A stretch of DNA of 64,000 nucleotides from Flavobacterium hibisci (GCF_020026925.1 NZ_JAIQDW010000004.1:1-64000); one strand, 5' to 3'. Positions 17,405 to 26,017 are shown, numbered from the stretch's first letter. Notes: generated by a model not told the origin, from the sequence alone. Numbers and translations: made by a program.

Positions 17405-17857
17405 TCATTTCAAACGAACGCTCCATTCAAAATCCATTTCAGAAACCTGAACACCTTCTTCGTTTGTTCCTATGGATTTCATCCAGAACGTCTGGCCTTC
17501 CCCGGTTTCTATGGTTTTCCTGATAGCATCCGCAATTAAATGCCCGTCGTTGCAGACAAATGTAATTCTGCCAGTGGCTTTTTTTGTGAAGTTTCCTTTA
17601 TTGTTGGCAACTAACATTGAAATTTTTCTTCCGCTTTCCTGAATTTGTGAGATTACCAAAGCTCCGGTTGTTAATTCTGCTGCCATTGCCTGAACTGCAA
17701 AATACATAGAGTTAAAAGGATTTTGATTGATCCATCTGTGTTTTACTGTTACCGTACAGCTGTTTTGATCAATAGCTTTAACACGTACCCCGCAAAAGTA
17801 AGCCGAAGGTAATTTAAACAACACAAATTTATTGAATTTGGAAACTGAAACTGCCAT
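17405..17857 (-). CDS. DUF4442 hotdog-fold protein
   Basis: This protein has 150 residues from the ATG at 17857; a longer frame to 17902 lacks support. It fits the DUF4442 branch of the hotdog thioesterase superfamily: a short N-terminal helix region (FNKFVLFKLPSAYFCGVRV), the core segment NPFNSMYFAVQAMAAELTTGALV that forms the central helix, and late strands ending DFEWSVRLK. These proteins are related to acyl-CoA thioesterases, but a substrate has not been fixed for the family. The gene stands alone and converges with the metal-response cluster. Confidence 0.75.
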   Translation of the reverse strand: MAVSVSKFNKFVLFKLPSAYFCGVRVKAIDQNSCTVTVKHRWINQNPFNSMYFAVQAMAAELTTGALVISQIQESGRKISMLVANNKGNFTKKATGRITFVCNDGHLIADAIRKTIETGEGQTFWMKSIGTNEEGVQVSEMDFEWSVRLK

Positions 17858-18049
17858 GAGATGTTTTTCATGTAAAAATACAAAAAAACTATGCATGCAC
17901 AATAAATTGTTTTGAATTCCACATAACGCCTAGAAAATCAGCATCTAAAAACGATTTTAAGTCAATAAAACTTAAAATTCAAACTACAAATTTGTTAAAA
18001 TTTTGTTAATATATGGTACTATGTAAAACAAGATACTGTCTTTTAGATA

Positions 18050-18057
18050 TATATTTG
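18050..18057 (+). promoter_or_regulatory. -7 element of the DUF4870 gene
   Basis: TATATTTG is a perfect -7 match, 28 bases before the ATG at 18086. A -33 element is not obvious. Confidence 0.45.
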
Positions 18058-18085
18058 CATAAGAAATTACTATATACTTTTAATC

Positions 18086-18565
18086 ATGGAAACATCAACA
18101 CCACTCATCATGGAAAAAACACCAGAAAAGAACACAGCAGCATTTACTCATTTGAGTACTTTAAGTCAGTACATTATTCCGTTTGGGAATTATATTTTTC
18201 CACTTATCATCTGGACAAGCTATAAAGATAAATCTGAATTTACAGATCACCACGGAAAACAGGCTTTGAACTTTCAGTTAAGCTTATTGCTTTACACTTT
18301 GATTTTAGCACTTATTGCAATCCCGATTTTTGTGACTGTGGTTTTACAAAATCTTCCAATCGAAGCAATTATTAACGATGAAGATTTTGTTATTAGAAAT
18401 TTTAATTTTGAAGGAAATATTGGTCTTTTAAGTATTGGTGCAACAGCCGTTTTACTTTTTGGGGTTTTAAAATTTGTTGAATTCTTTTTAGTGATTTATG
18501 CTTCGATAAAAGCTTCGAACGGAGAATTATACAAATATCCGCTAACGATTCCTTTTATAAAATAA
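18086..18565 (+). CDS. DUF4870 membrane protein
   Basis: This is a membrane protein of 159 residues. Its DUF4870 signature (AAFTHLSTLSQYIIPFGNYIFPLIIWTSYKD, then FTDHHGKQALNFQLS) spans about residues 18-70. Three transmembrane helices are predicted, near 30-45, 66-90 and 115-140. The function of the family is unknown. The gene lies just upstream of the PadR/PspC/GIN operon, a neighbour pair seen in other Flavobacteria, but a repeat element and 197 bp separate them. Confidence 0.75.
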   Translation: METSTPLIMEKTPEKNTAAFTHLSTLSQYIIPFGNYIFPLIIWTSYKDKSEFTDHHGKQALNFQLSLLLYTLILALIAIPIFVTVVLQNLPIEAIINDEDFVIRNFNFEGNIGLLSIGATAVLLFGVLKFVEFFLVIYASIKASNGELYKYPLTIPFIK

Positions 18566-18593
18566 TCTGCTAACCATTAAAAGTTATAGAATC

Positions 18594-18683
18594 CCAAGAG
18601 CCCTAGCCCTGACAGAAACGGCATCCTTTTACTGGCTCCTTTAGCCAGTAAAAGATAAAGTGGATGGCAGGAAGCAGCTCCTG
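18594..18683 (+). repeat. Structured intergenic repeat, candidate non-coding RNA
   Basis: This roughly 90-bp element has the opening AGAGCCCTAGCCCTGAC and the ending GGCAGGAAGCAGCTCCTG. A central perfect 12-bp hairpin (CTTTTACTGGCT, loop CCTTT, AGCCAGTAAAAG) lies at 18626-18654, flanked by complementary CATCC/GGATG and GAGC/GCTC arms. I recognise the type as an abundant intergenic element of Flavobacterium genomes. It may match the Flavo-1 RNA motif, but I could not test this. Confidence 0.55.
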
Positions 18684-18688
18684 AAAAA

Positions 18689-18742
18689 ATCAATCATCAA
18701 TCAATCAAATCATCATCAATCAAAAAACGAATTGTTCAATCA
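18689..18742 (+). repeat. Low-complexity ATCA/TCAA tract
   Basis: Imperfect tandem copies of ATCA and ATCAATC, with almost no G on the plus strand, lie in the region just upstream of the PadR start. This tract probably forms part of the 5' leader of the operon. Confidence 0.5.
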
Positions 18743-18762
18743 AAAAAAAATGAAATGAAATT

Positions 18763-19095
18763 ATGAACATTGAAAACACAAAAGCACAGATGCGCAAAGG
18801 TGTTCTTGAGTTTTGCATCTTATCAGTATTAAAAGAAAAAGACGCATATACATCTGAAATATTAGACACTTTAAAAAACGCAAAATTATTAGTTGTTGAG
18901 GGAACTGTTTACCCTTTACTTACCAGACTAAAAAACGACGGTTTACTGAATTATCGCTGGGAAGAATCGACCTCTGGGCCACCAAGAAAATATTATGGTT
19001 TAACCGAAATAGGACAAACATTTTTAAATGAATTAAGCGGAACCTGGACAGAATTATCAGATGCCGTAAAACTAATCACCAATCAAAATCAATAA
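18763..19095 (+). CDS. PadR-family transcriptional regulator
   Basis: This is a protein of 110 residues with the PadR winged-helix N-terminus (KGVLEFCILSVLKEKDAYTSEILDTL) and the characteristic wing VEGTVYPLLTRLKNDGLLNYRWEESTSGPPRKYYGLTE. The short form has only a brief C-terminal dimerisation helix. It is the first gene of an operon with the PspC-domain protein 3 bp downstream and two GIN-domain proteins. PadR proteins usually repress their own operon and respond to envelope stress or small ligands; which applies here cannot be seen. Confidence 0.9.
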   Translation: MNIENTKAQMRKGVLEFCILSVLKEKDAYTSEILDTLKNAKLLVVEGTVYPLLTRLKNDGLLNYRWEESTSGPPRKYYGLTEIGQTFLNELSGTWTELSDAVKLITNQNQ

Positions 19096-19098
19096 GTC

Positions 19099-20814
19099 AT
19101 GAACAAAACAGTAAATATTAACTTAGGCGGTATGTTTTTTCACATCGATGAAGATGCATATTTAAAATTGACACGCTATTTTGACGCTATAAAAAGATCA
19201 TTGAACAACTCATCCGGACAAGATGAAATTATTAAGGACATTGAAATGCGTGTTTCTGAACTTTTGACAGAAAAACAAAAAAGCGAAAAACATGTTGTTG
19301 GCTTAAAAGATGTTGACGAGGTGATTGCGGTAATGGGACAGCCTGAAGATTATAGACTTGAAGACGAAGAAAATGCTAATAAGTCTTTTAATTATGATAA
19401 CAGAAAACACAAAAAACTATACCGCGATAAAGAAAAAGGTATGATTGGTGGTGTTGCTACCGGGTTAGGACATTATTTTGGAGTTGATGCTGTATGGATT
19501 AAAATCGTGTTCTTAATATTTGTTTTTGCAGGTTTCGGAACCGGAATTTTAGCTTATTTCGTATTATGGGTTGTAACTCCTGAGGCGGTTACAACATCAG
19601 AAAAATTGGAAATGACAGGAGAGCCGGTAACAATTTCTAACATCGAAAAGAAAGTTCGCGAAGAGATTGACTCATTGTCTGAGAAATTCAAAAATGCAGA
19701 TTATGACAAAATGGGAAATCAGGTAAAGTCTGGAGCTGAGAGAATAAGTAGTTCATTTGGAGACTTTGTTATGACAGTTTTTAAAATCTTCGCAAAATTT
19801 TTAGGGGTTATTCTTATTATGTCCGGAGTTACTGTTTTAATATTATTACTAATAGGTGTCTTCACTTTAGGGACAAATGTCTTTCTGGATTTTCCTTGGG
19901 AAAACTTTATTGAAGCCGGAAATTTTACTGATTATCCAATCTGGTCATTCGGTTTATTAATGTTCTTTGCCGTTGGAATTCCGTTTTTCTTTTTGACGCT
20001 TTTGGGTTTCAAATTATTGTCACCAAATACAAAAACTATCGGAAATATTGCAAAATATACCCTGTTAGCGATTTGGATTATTGCCGTTGCCATTGCAATC
20101 AGCATCGGAATCAAACAGGCTACTGAAATATCATACGATAACAAAACAGTAGAGAAAAAAGCAATCAATATTACTCCTAATGACACACTATATGTAAAGT
20201 TTCGATATAATGATTACTATGCGAAAGACTTAGATCATCATAAAGAGTTTGAGTTTGTACAGGATTCTGCCAATAATGCTTTAATTTACTCAAATGATGT
20301 TCGTTTGCACGTATTGCATACCGACCAGGCTGCTCCTTATTTACAAATAGAAAAAAGCGCCAGAGGAAACTCGTTTACAAGTGCTAAAAAAAGAGCAGAA
20401 AAAATCAATTATAATATTGACATTAAAGGAAATTATTTAATTTTGGATAATTATTTTCTTACAGATGTAAAAAACAAATTCAGAGGTCAGGAAGTAGATG
20501 TGTTTCTATATTTACCAGAAGGACAATTATTTAAACCGGATGCTTCGATACAGGATTATGATGACTCTGAAAATGATTTTTTCAATTTACACTTTAGCGG
20601 TAATTATAACTATAAAGTAGAAGGTTCTAAAATAAAATGTCTGAACTGTCCGACAGATGAGAACGATGACAATGATTTTGAAGAAGATACTATAGCCAAT
20701 GATACTGTAAAAGAAGTTTCGATTAAAATTAACGGGGAAGAAGTTTTAAATGCAAAAAAAGGCAAAGGAAAATTAACTACTGATAAAAACGGAGTTATTA
20801 TAAAAATTAACTAA
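19099..20814 (+). CDS. PspC-domain membrane protein
   Basis: This is a protein of 571 residues. The N-terminal 100 residues form a conserved soluble domain (NINLGGMFFHIDEDAYLKL...). A PspC domain follows at about 112-172 (KKLYRDKEKGMIGGVATGLGHYFGVDAVWIKIVF), with the usual amphipathic start and transmembrane hairpin. There are further transmembrane segments near 225-260, 278-300 and 315-335. The C-terminal 220 residues are probably periplasmic and beta-rich, with an acidic stretch (DENDDNDFEEDT). It is likely an envelope-stress sensor or scaffold working with the GIN-domain proteins encoded next. It starts 3 bp after the PadR stop codon. Confidence 0.85.
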   Translation: MNKTVNINLGGMFFHIDEDAYLKLTRYFDAIKRSLNNSSGQDEIIKDIEMRVSELLTEKQKSEKHVVGLKDVDEVIAVMGQPEDYRLEDEENANKSFNYDNRKHKKLYRDKEKGMIGGVATGLGHYFGVDAVWIKIVFLIFVFAGFGTGILAYFVLWVVTPEAVTTSEKLEMTGEPVTISNIEKKVREEIDSLSEKFKNADYDKMGNQVKSGAERISSSFGDFVMTVFKIFAKFLGVILIMSGVTVLILLLIGVFTLGTNVFLDFPWENFIEAGNFTDYPIWSFGLLMFFAVGIPFFFLTLLGFKLLSPNTKTIGNIAKYTLLAIWIIAVAIAISIGIKQATEISYDNKTVEKKAINITPNDTLYVKFRYNDYYAKDLDHHKEFEFVQDSANNALIYSNDVRLHVLHTDQAAPYLQIEKSARGNSFTSAKKRAEKINYNIDIKGNYLILDNYFLTDVKNKFRGQEVDVFLYLPEGQLFKPDASIQDYDDSENDFFNLHFSGNYNYKVEGSKIKCLNCPTDENDDNDFEEDTIANDTVKEVSIKINGEEVLNAKKGKGKLTTDKNGVIIKIN

Positions 20815-20820
20815 AAAACC

Positions 20821-21552
20821 ATGATAAAAATAATCATTCATATTACGAAATTCATTATTGCAGCTATCACTGCATTATTGTTTGCCTCATGTAATTTTAA
20901 TATAAACTCAATTGAAGGCAGCGGAAATGTTACTACCGAAAAAAGAATTGTTCAGGGCGATTTTAAAAATGTATCTGTCAGCAATGCCATAGATTTGGTA
21001 ATTGAACAATCTGATTCTACAGAAATTATCGTTGAAGCAGACGACAATATCCAAAAAGAGATTACAACTAAAGTTGAAAACGGAACTTTGATCATTTCAT
21101 GCAAATTCAGTTCATTTAACAATGTAACCAAAAAAGTTACTGTAAAAATGCCGGTTATTGACAAAATCGAAGCTTCGAGCGCCTCATCTGTACACAGTAA
21201 AAATGTACTTCAGGGAGAAAATATACATCTGGATGCATCAAGTGCTTCTACAATAGATGTTAATATTGAATCTGACAATATCTCTTTTGAATCCGGAAGT
21301 GGCAGTACCATAAATGTACAAGGAAAAGCATTAAAAATCAAAACATCAGCTTCTAGCGGCTCCAGCATTAATGCAGAGAAATTATTGGCAAATGAAGTTG
21401 AAGCAGAAGCGTCAAGCGGAGCCAGCATAAGTGTGCATCCTATTTTACGATTAAAAGCAGATGCATCAAGCGGATCAAGCATTAATTATGATTCATCTCC
21501 TAAAACAATAGAAAAATCTGAAAATTCAGGAGGAAGCATCAGCCAGGGATAA
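20821..21552 (+). CDS. GIN-domain (DUF2807) lipoprotein
   Basis: This is a protein of 243 residues with a lipoprotein signal (ALLFASC, Cys at about 24) followed by NFNIN. The lack of acidic residues after the Cys suggests retention on the periplasmic side. The body is a DUF2807 'putative auto-transporter adhesin, head GIN' beta-helix: GSGNVTTEKR at the start, DLVIEQSDSTEIIVEADDN, and rungs rich in ASSAS/SGSSIN repeats. It lies 6 bp after the PspC-domain gene, so co-transcription is near certain. The biochemical role of GIN domains is unknown. Confidence 0.85.
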   Translation: MIKIIIHITKFIIAAITALLFASCNFNINSIEGSGNVTTEKRIVQGDFKNVSVSNAIDLVIEQSDSTEIIVEADDNIQKEITTKVENGTLIISCKFSSFNNVTKKVTVKMPVIDKIEASSASSVHSKNVLQGENIHLDASSASTIDVNIESDNISFESGSGSTINVQGKALKIKTSASSGSSINAEKLLANEVEAEASSGASISVHPILRLKADASSGSSINYDSSPKTIEKSENSGGSISQG

Positions 21553-21580
21553 ACACTATTGAAGTGTTAAATATAAAAGA

Positions 21581-21610
21581 AATCATTCATCAAAAGTGGA
21601 TGATTTTTTT
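21581..21610 (+). terminator. Terminator of the PadR-PspC-GIN operon
   Basis: AATCATTC / GGATGATT forms a stem with one G-T pair, then T7. It lies 28 bases past the stop codon of the GIN lipoprotein gene, and a new promoter for the next gene starts directly after it. Confidence 0.65.
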
Positions 21611-21617
21611 ATATTTG
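21610..21617 (+). promoter_or_regulatory. -7 element of the second GIN-domain gene
   Basis: TATATTTG is a perfect TAnnTTTG match, beginning in the T-run of the preceding terminator and 22 bases before the ATG at 21640. Confidence 0.5.
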
Positions 21618-21639
21618 TCAAAATCAAAATTTAGAATTA

Positions 21640-22473
21640 ATGAAAAAAAATACAGTCTTGTTCTTACTACTATTAGTTACAACTTTAACTTTTGCCCAAA
21701 AAAGGGAAAAAATAAAAGGTTCTAAAATTGTTACCACATCCATAAAAGAAGTTGGTGATTTTGATGCTCTTGAAGTAGATGATAATATTGAAGTGTATCT
21801 GGAAAGAGGCGAAAAAAACGAAATAAAAATCGAAGCCGATGATAATTTACACGACATTATCGGAATGGATTTAAGAGAAAAAATACTTCGTTTGTACACT
21901 TCAAAAGAGTCCACAATTTTTAAAAAATTATCAGTAAGAATTACTTATACAAAGTCATTATCAAAAGTAATTACTAAAAATGACGCCATAGTCTATGCTA
22001 TTCAGGAACTTCAGTTAGATGACATTGCATTTAACAGCTTTGATTATTCTAAATTATTTCTGAATGTCAATGCGAAGAAATTCAGTTTAGTTGCTGATGA
22101 TAAATCAAAATCGGAAATAAATTTAAAAGCAGATGAAGCCTCTTTACAATTAAGCAAAAGCTCCTCTGTAAAATCTTTAGTTTCTGCAATTAAATTCAAA
22201 TGCGATTTATACCAGAAAGCAAACGCTGCAATTGAAGGTGTAGCTGAAAAAGGAAGTGTTCGTATAGATAATAATTCCGTTTTTACCGGAACAAAGTTTA
22301 ACATAAAAGAAGCCAGTTTTACTGCTGAAAATAATGCAACAGGAATCGTAATGGCAGAAATTTCAATTTCACTTGCTATTGGAGACAAAGCCGAAGTTTC
22401 GCTTTTAGGAAAACCAAAAATAGAACTAACGCGTTTTAGCGAAGAGGCTAAATTGATTAAGAAACTTAAATAA
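21640..22473 (+). CDS. Secreted GIN-domain (DUF2807) protein
   Basis: This is a protein of 277 residues with a Sec signal (MKKNTVLFLLLLVTTLTFAQ) and no lipidation Cys. The DUF2807-like body begins with VGDFDALEVDDNIEVYLERGEKNEIKIEADDN, which parallels the paralogue just upstream. Later rungs (about 100-250) are less Ser/Gly-rich than in the lipoprotein. It is a diverged tandem copy with its own promoter and terminator. A periplasmic or outer-membrane-associated place is likely; its function is unknown. Confidence 0.8.
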   Translation: MKKNTVLFLLLLVTTLTFAQKREKIKGSKIVTTSIKEVGDFDALEVDDNIEVYLERGEKNEIKIEADDNLHDIIGMDLREKILRLYTSKESTIFKKLSVRITYTKSLSKVITKNDAIVYAIQELQLDDIAFNSFDYSKLFLNVNAKKFSLVADDKSKSEINLKADEASLQLSKSSSVKSLVSAIKFKCDLYQKANAAIEGVAEKGSVRIDNNSVFTGTKFNIKEASFTAENNATGIVMAEISISLAIGDKAEVSLLGKPKIELTRFSEEAKLIKKLK

Positions 22474-22493
22474 AAGTTTCAGGTTTAACAAAT

Positions 22494-22527
22494 AAAAAAA
22501 TCCATTCTGATGCGAATGGATTTTTTT
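22494..22527. terminator. Bidirectional terminator between GIN gene and trxB
   Basis: AAAAAATCCATTC-tgatgc-GAATGGATTTTTTT is a perfect 13-bp stem (A-run, T-run) lying between convergent genes. Confidence 0.85.
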
Positions 22528-22595
22528 ATTTGTGAATTCTAGATTAAGCTCCAACAACTTGAAACTTTAAACAAAGAAAACCTGAAACCAAACTT

Positions 22596-23543
22596 TTATT
22601 CTTTAGCAGCCAAATAACGTTCAGCATCAAGTGCAGCCATACATCCAGTACCAGCAGCTGTAATCGCCTGACGATATACATGATCTGCAGCATCACCAGC
22701 TACAAAAACACCCTCAACATTTGTTTTAGATGTTCCCGGAACATTGATAATGTAACCCGTTTCGTCAAGTGTGATATAATCTTTAAATATATCTGTATTT
22801 GGTTTGTGACCAATAGCTACGAAAAATCCTGTAGCAGGAATTTCAATAACTTCAGCGGTGGTTTTGTTCAAAGCTTTAATTGCATGTACCACATTTCCGT
22901 CACCTAAAACTTCTACTGTATCATGATTCATTAAAATCTCAATATTTTCTGTTTTACGAACGCGCTCCTCCATAATTTTAGAAGCCCTGAATTTTTCGCT
23001 TCGTACCAGCATCGTCACTTTTTTACAAAGTTTTGATAAGTAATGTGCTTCTTCACAGGCAGAATCCCCTGCTCCAACAATCACCACTTCCTGATTACGG
23101 TAAAAAAACCCATCACAAACCGCGCAGGCAGAAACTCCCCCACCCATATTCAGATAATGCTGTTCTGATGGAAGTCCCAGATATTTAGCTGAAGCACCGG
23201 TTGAAATAATCACGGTTTCACAGTGCAATTCTATCTTATCGTTAATCCAGACTTTATGAATATCTCCTGAAAAATCAACCTTTGTAGCCCATCCGTCACG
23301 AATATCAGCCCCAAAACGTTTCGCCTGTTCCTGTAACTGGATCATCATTTCCGGTCCTGTAACCCCATCAACATAACCCGGAAAATTTTCAACTTCATTT
23401 GTCGTTGTTAACTGACCTCCTGGCTGCATTCCCTGATATAATACCGGGTTCATATTTGCTCTGGCAGCATAAATAGCAGCAGTGTAGCCTGCCGGACCAG
23501 AACCAATAATAAGGCATTTAATTTTTTCGATTGTATCTGACAT
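22596..23543 (-). CDS. trxB: Thioredoxin-disulfide reductase
   Basis: This FAD/NADPH enzyme of 315 residues reduces thioredoxin in the cytoplasm. It shows the FAD-binding GSGPAGYTAAIYAARA at about 13-28, the redox-active CAVCDG at about 138-143, the NADPH motif VIVGAGDSACEEA and the C-terminal FAD motif GVFVAGDAAD. Length and motif order are those of standard low-molecular-weight TrxB. A -7 element TATTTTTG at 23581-23574 gives a short leader. It is a single-gene unit, convergent with the GIN-domain gene. Confidence 0.97.
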   Translation of the reverse strand: MSDTIEKIKCLIIGSGPAGYTAAIYAARANMNPVLYQGMQPGGQLTTTNEVENFPGYVDGVTGPEMMIQLQEQAKRFGADIRDGWATKVDFSGDIHKVWINDKIELHCETVIISTGASAKYLGLPSEQHYLNMGGGVSACAVCDGFFYRNQEVVIVGAGDSACEEAHYLSKLCKKVTMLVRSEKFRASKIMEERVRKTENIEILMNHDTVEVLGDGNVVHAIKALNKTTAEVIEIPATGFFVAIGHKPNTDIFKDYITLDETGYIINVPGTSKTNVEGVFVAGDAADHVYRQAITAAGTGCMAALDAERYLAAKE

Positions 23544-23573
23544 AATATTATGGTTGTGTTAATAATTATGTTG

Positions 23574-23581
23574 CAAAAATA
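23574..23581 (-). promoter_or_regulatory. -7 element of trxB
   Basis: The minus strand reads TATTTTTG, a full TAnnTTTG match about 30 bases before the trxB ATG. Confidence 0.45.
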
Positions 23582-23743
23582 AGTTTTTATTGTTGGAAAA
23601 AAGAATACGATTAATCAGTTTTTATTATTCTAAAATAGAGAGCTGTAAATCTGTTATATAAAACACATTGGACAAAATTAAGGAGAAGATTAACTGAGAC
23701 AATATTACAGAATTATACTAAAAAGCAACTAACTTTTAAATTT

Positions 23744-24919
23744 TCAATGATTATCTTCTGATATAACAGGCAATTGGTATATTAACCTCTGTATAATTGT
23801 CAGCCATATACTTGAAAACAGCATCGTGAAAGTTATCACAGAAAGCGTAATCTGATGGATGTAGCTATCAACAAGCCCAAGGGAAGCAGCGAGAGTGACC
23901 AGTACGAAGCTGAATTCTCCAATTTGTGACAAAAGCCCTCCTCCATAAAGACTGTCTCGCAAATTATTTCCGGTAATCTTAAAAAGTATGGTATTAATAA
24001 AACTGTTAATCACTAAAACAGTTATTGCAATCAGGATAATTATACCTGCATTGTTACTAACAAAGTTGATGTCTAGCTGCAGTCCAATGGCAAGAAAAAA
24101 GAAAGCCATAAAGAAAACCCTGAAAGGAATTAATGCTTTTCCAAGCCATCGTGTTGCTTTATCCTGACCAATTACAATTCCGCCTGCAAATGCCCCAAAT
24201 GCAGGAGAAAGCCCAAACCATGAACTAAACCAGGCCATTCCAAAACAGATGCAAAAACCAATAAAAACTTGCAGATCATGATCGGCAATTATTTCTCTCC
24301 GCATAGGAATCTGAAAAAGCTTTTTCGTAATTGCAGCCCTCAGGAACAGTAGTATTAGTACTCCACCTATACATACTTTTACAAGCTCGAAAATAGTTAT
24401 GTTAGTGCCCGAGATAAAATTTAGGGATAAAATCATAGGAATAACCAGTACATCTTGTACTAACAGTACTCCACAGGTTATAATCCCCAACTGACTTTTA
24501 ATTTCCCCCGTCCTTTCCAAATATTGAAAAACTATTGCAGAACTGCTCAGACTTATTACAAACGACAGTAACACTATTGTATTCAATGTCCATCCAGCCT
24601 TCCCTCCTATTAAATATATACATATAAAACTCAATACAATCTGAACAAACGCAATAAGAAAGGGTTTATAAAAATTTTGGCTAAAGTGGCGTAAATCTAT
24701 ATCAGCACCTATGGAAAACATCAAAAGTACAATTCCTATTTCTCCCAGATCCGCCACTACTTCAGGAGCATGAATTATATTTAAAACATTAGGACCTAAA
24801 AGTACACCAGATACTATATAAGCAATAAAATATGGCTGTTTAAAACGCCGCAGTAACAGAATTAGAAATAAAACAACACAGGAAAGCACAGCTATTCCTG
24901 AGAATAATTGTGAGGACAT
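23744..24919 (-). CDS. Kef-type cation:proton antiporter (CPA2), membrane part only
   Basis: This inner-membrane protein of 391 residues has about 12 helices. It matches the sodium/hydrogen exchanger domain of KefB/KefC-like CPA2 transporters (GIVLLMFSIGADIDLRHF; SLSSSAIVFQYLERTGE; GAFAGGIVIGQD; SQIGEFSFVLVTLAASLGL). The C-terminal TrkA-N regulatory domain of full-length KefB/C is absent: the protein ends just after the last helix. That makes it a short CPA2 variant. Cation specificity cannot be read from sequence. It lies downstream of hsp20 but behind that gene's terminator. Confidence 0.85.
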   Translation of the reverse strand: MSSQLFSGIAVLSCVVLFLILLLRRFKQPYFIAYIVSGVLLGPNVLNIIHAPEVVADLGEIGIVLLMFSIGADIDLRHFSQNFYKPFLIAFVQIVLSFICIYLIGGKAGWTLNTIVLLSFVISLSSSAIVFQYLERTGEIKSQLGIITCGVLLVQDVLVIPMILSLNFISGTNITIFELVKVCIGGVLILLFLRAAITKKLFQIPMRREIIADHDLQVFIGFCICFGMAWFSSWFGLSPAFGAFAGGIVIGQDKATRWLGKALIPFRVFFMAFFFLAIGLQLDINFVSNNAGIIILIAITVLVINSFINTILFKITGNNLRDSLYGGGLLSQIGEFSFVLVTLAASLGLVDSYIHQITLSVITFTMLFSSIWLTIIQRLIYQLPVISEDNH

Positions 24920-24946
24920 AACAAAGATGATTTATAAAAAACAATA

Positions 24947-24973
24947 AAAGCCACCCTAAAAAAGGGCAGCTTT
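24947..24973 (-). terminator. Terminator of hsp20
   Basis: On the minus strand AAAGC-TG-CCC, a loop, then GGG-TG-GCTTT form a stem with an internal TG/TG mismatch. It lies 23 bases past the hsp20 stop codon, with T-rich sequence after it. Confidence 0.55.
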
Positions 24974-24995
24974 GCACAAGGGTAAAAAAACGAAA

Positions 24996-25448
24996 TTAAG
25001 CAATTTCGATCATTCTTGGAGGTTTTTGCTTAGCCTCTTCTTTTTTTGGAATAGATAAATGGAGAAGTCCATTTTCATAACGGGCACTGATTTTGTCCTC
25101 GTCCACCACGTTTTTAGGAAGTTCAAAACTTCTCTGAAATGACTGGTAGCTGAATTCCCTGCGAGTAAAATTCTCCTGCTCAGTAGTGTGTTGATTTTGT
25201 TTCTCTGACGAAATAGTCAACAGGTTACCGTCAAGTGTTACTTTGAAGTCATTTTTTTCCAGACCAGGGGCAGCAACTTCTACTTCGTAATTATCCGAAG
25301 TTTCTTTGATGTTTACTGATGGCAGCGTAGTGCTTGTAGTTGAAAAATTGTTGCTTTCCCAATTGAAAAGCTCACGGCCAAAAACGTCATCAAAAAACGT
25401 ACGTGGCAAACCATTAATCTGATTACCGTTTCTCTTGATAAGATTCAT
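24996..25448 (-). CDS. Small heat-shock protein, Hsp20/alpha-crystallin family
   Basis: This cytoplasmic holdase chaperone of 150 residues has a short N-terminal arm and an alpha-crystallin domain at about 40-140 (LPSVNIKETSDNYEVEVAAPGLEKNDFKVTLDGNLLTIS, then ISARYENGLLHLSIPK, which includes the family A-x-x-x-n-GvL motif). The C-terminal tail is PPRMIEIA, with an I/V-x-I/V-like anchor (IEI). Length and domain order are normal for the class. It is a single-gene unit with a long upstream gap. Confidence 0.95.
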   Translation of the reverse strand: MNLIKRNGNQINGLPRTFFDDVFGRELFNWESNNFSTTSTTLPSVNIKETSDNYEVEVAAPGLEKNDFKVTLDGNLLTISSEKQNQHTTEQENFTRREFSYQSFQRSFELPKNVVDEDKISARYENGLLHLSIPKKEEAKQKPPRMIEIA

Positions 25449-25932
25449 AACATTTTACTTTTAAATTGTTTGACAATATTTTTTTGAACATACACTGAGT
25501 AGCAGTGCATCAGGTCTAAAAACCAAAATTATGCCAATCAAAAAAAATGACATTTTTTCAGTTTCAACTATCTAAGCCAATTTCATTTATAGTAAATTAT
25601 TATAAAAATCTGATGCGATTTTTCAAAATTTTTATTCAGATATTTTAAAATATTTACAAAAACAGTTCTCAGTATAAATTTAAAATACTGACAATTTTAC
25701 AATGTCCATCTGAAAATTTGTCAACTTTTAAGAAAGCACATTAACTTAAGCTGTAATCGGATCCAATTTTTAGAATTTAAAGTTATGTATTGAGATTATT
25801 AATACTATTGAATAATCAGTTCTAAACTTTAGTGAAGATGAGGATTACAATTAATATCAATCAGTTTTACAAAAGAAAATCCCCTTAAATCATATGATTC
25901 AAGGGGATTTTGATAACACTGTAAGTTTGGTG
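25449..25932. other. Gap between hsp20 and tRNA-Pro
   Basis: This 484-base gap holds the tRNA terminator (25875-25910) and a possible hsp20 -7 element (TAATTTTG, minus strand 25531-25524) without a matching -33. I see no ORF, repeat or RNA fold in the rest; it is AT-rich with no long palindrome. Confidence 0.5.
25875..25910 (-). terminator. Terminator of tRNA-Pro
   Basis: AAAATCCCCTT and AAGGGGATTTT form the base of a long hairpin, extended by AATC/GATT on the apical side. It lies 23 bases past the tRNA 3' end and is followed by a T-rich stretch on the minus strand. Confidence 0.75.
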
Positions 25933-26007
25933 TCGGGGTGGCAGGATTCGAACCTGCGGCCTCCTGCTCCCAAAGCAGGCGCGATAACCGGGCTACGCTA
26001 CACCCCG
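25933..26007 (-). tRNA. tRNA-Pro (anticodon TGG)
   Basis: The cloverleaf reads directly from the minus strand. The acceptor stem is CGGGGTG/CACCCCG with discriminator A, and the anticodon stem CCTGC/GCAGG encloses TTTGGGA with anticodon TGG. The T arm is GCAGG-TTCGAAT-CCTGC. CCA is not encoded. It is 75 bases long and decodes CCN proline codons. It has its own strong promoter and terminator and is a single-gene unit beside parA. Confidence 0.97.
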
Positions 26008-26017
26008 TAAGCGGGTG

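Noticed and set aside
18013..18225. 70-codon frame overlapping the start of the DUF4870 gene
   Set aside because: It overlaps the -7 element and the true DUF4870 start in another frame; its product has no meaningful pattern.
22044..22388. 114-codon frame antisense to the second GIN-domain gene
   Set aside because: It is a by-product of the biased codon use of the GIN gene, with no separate regulatory signals.
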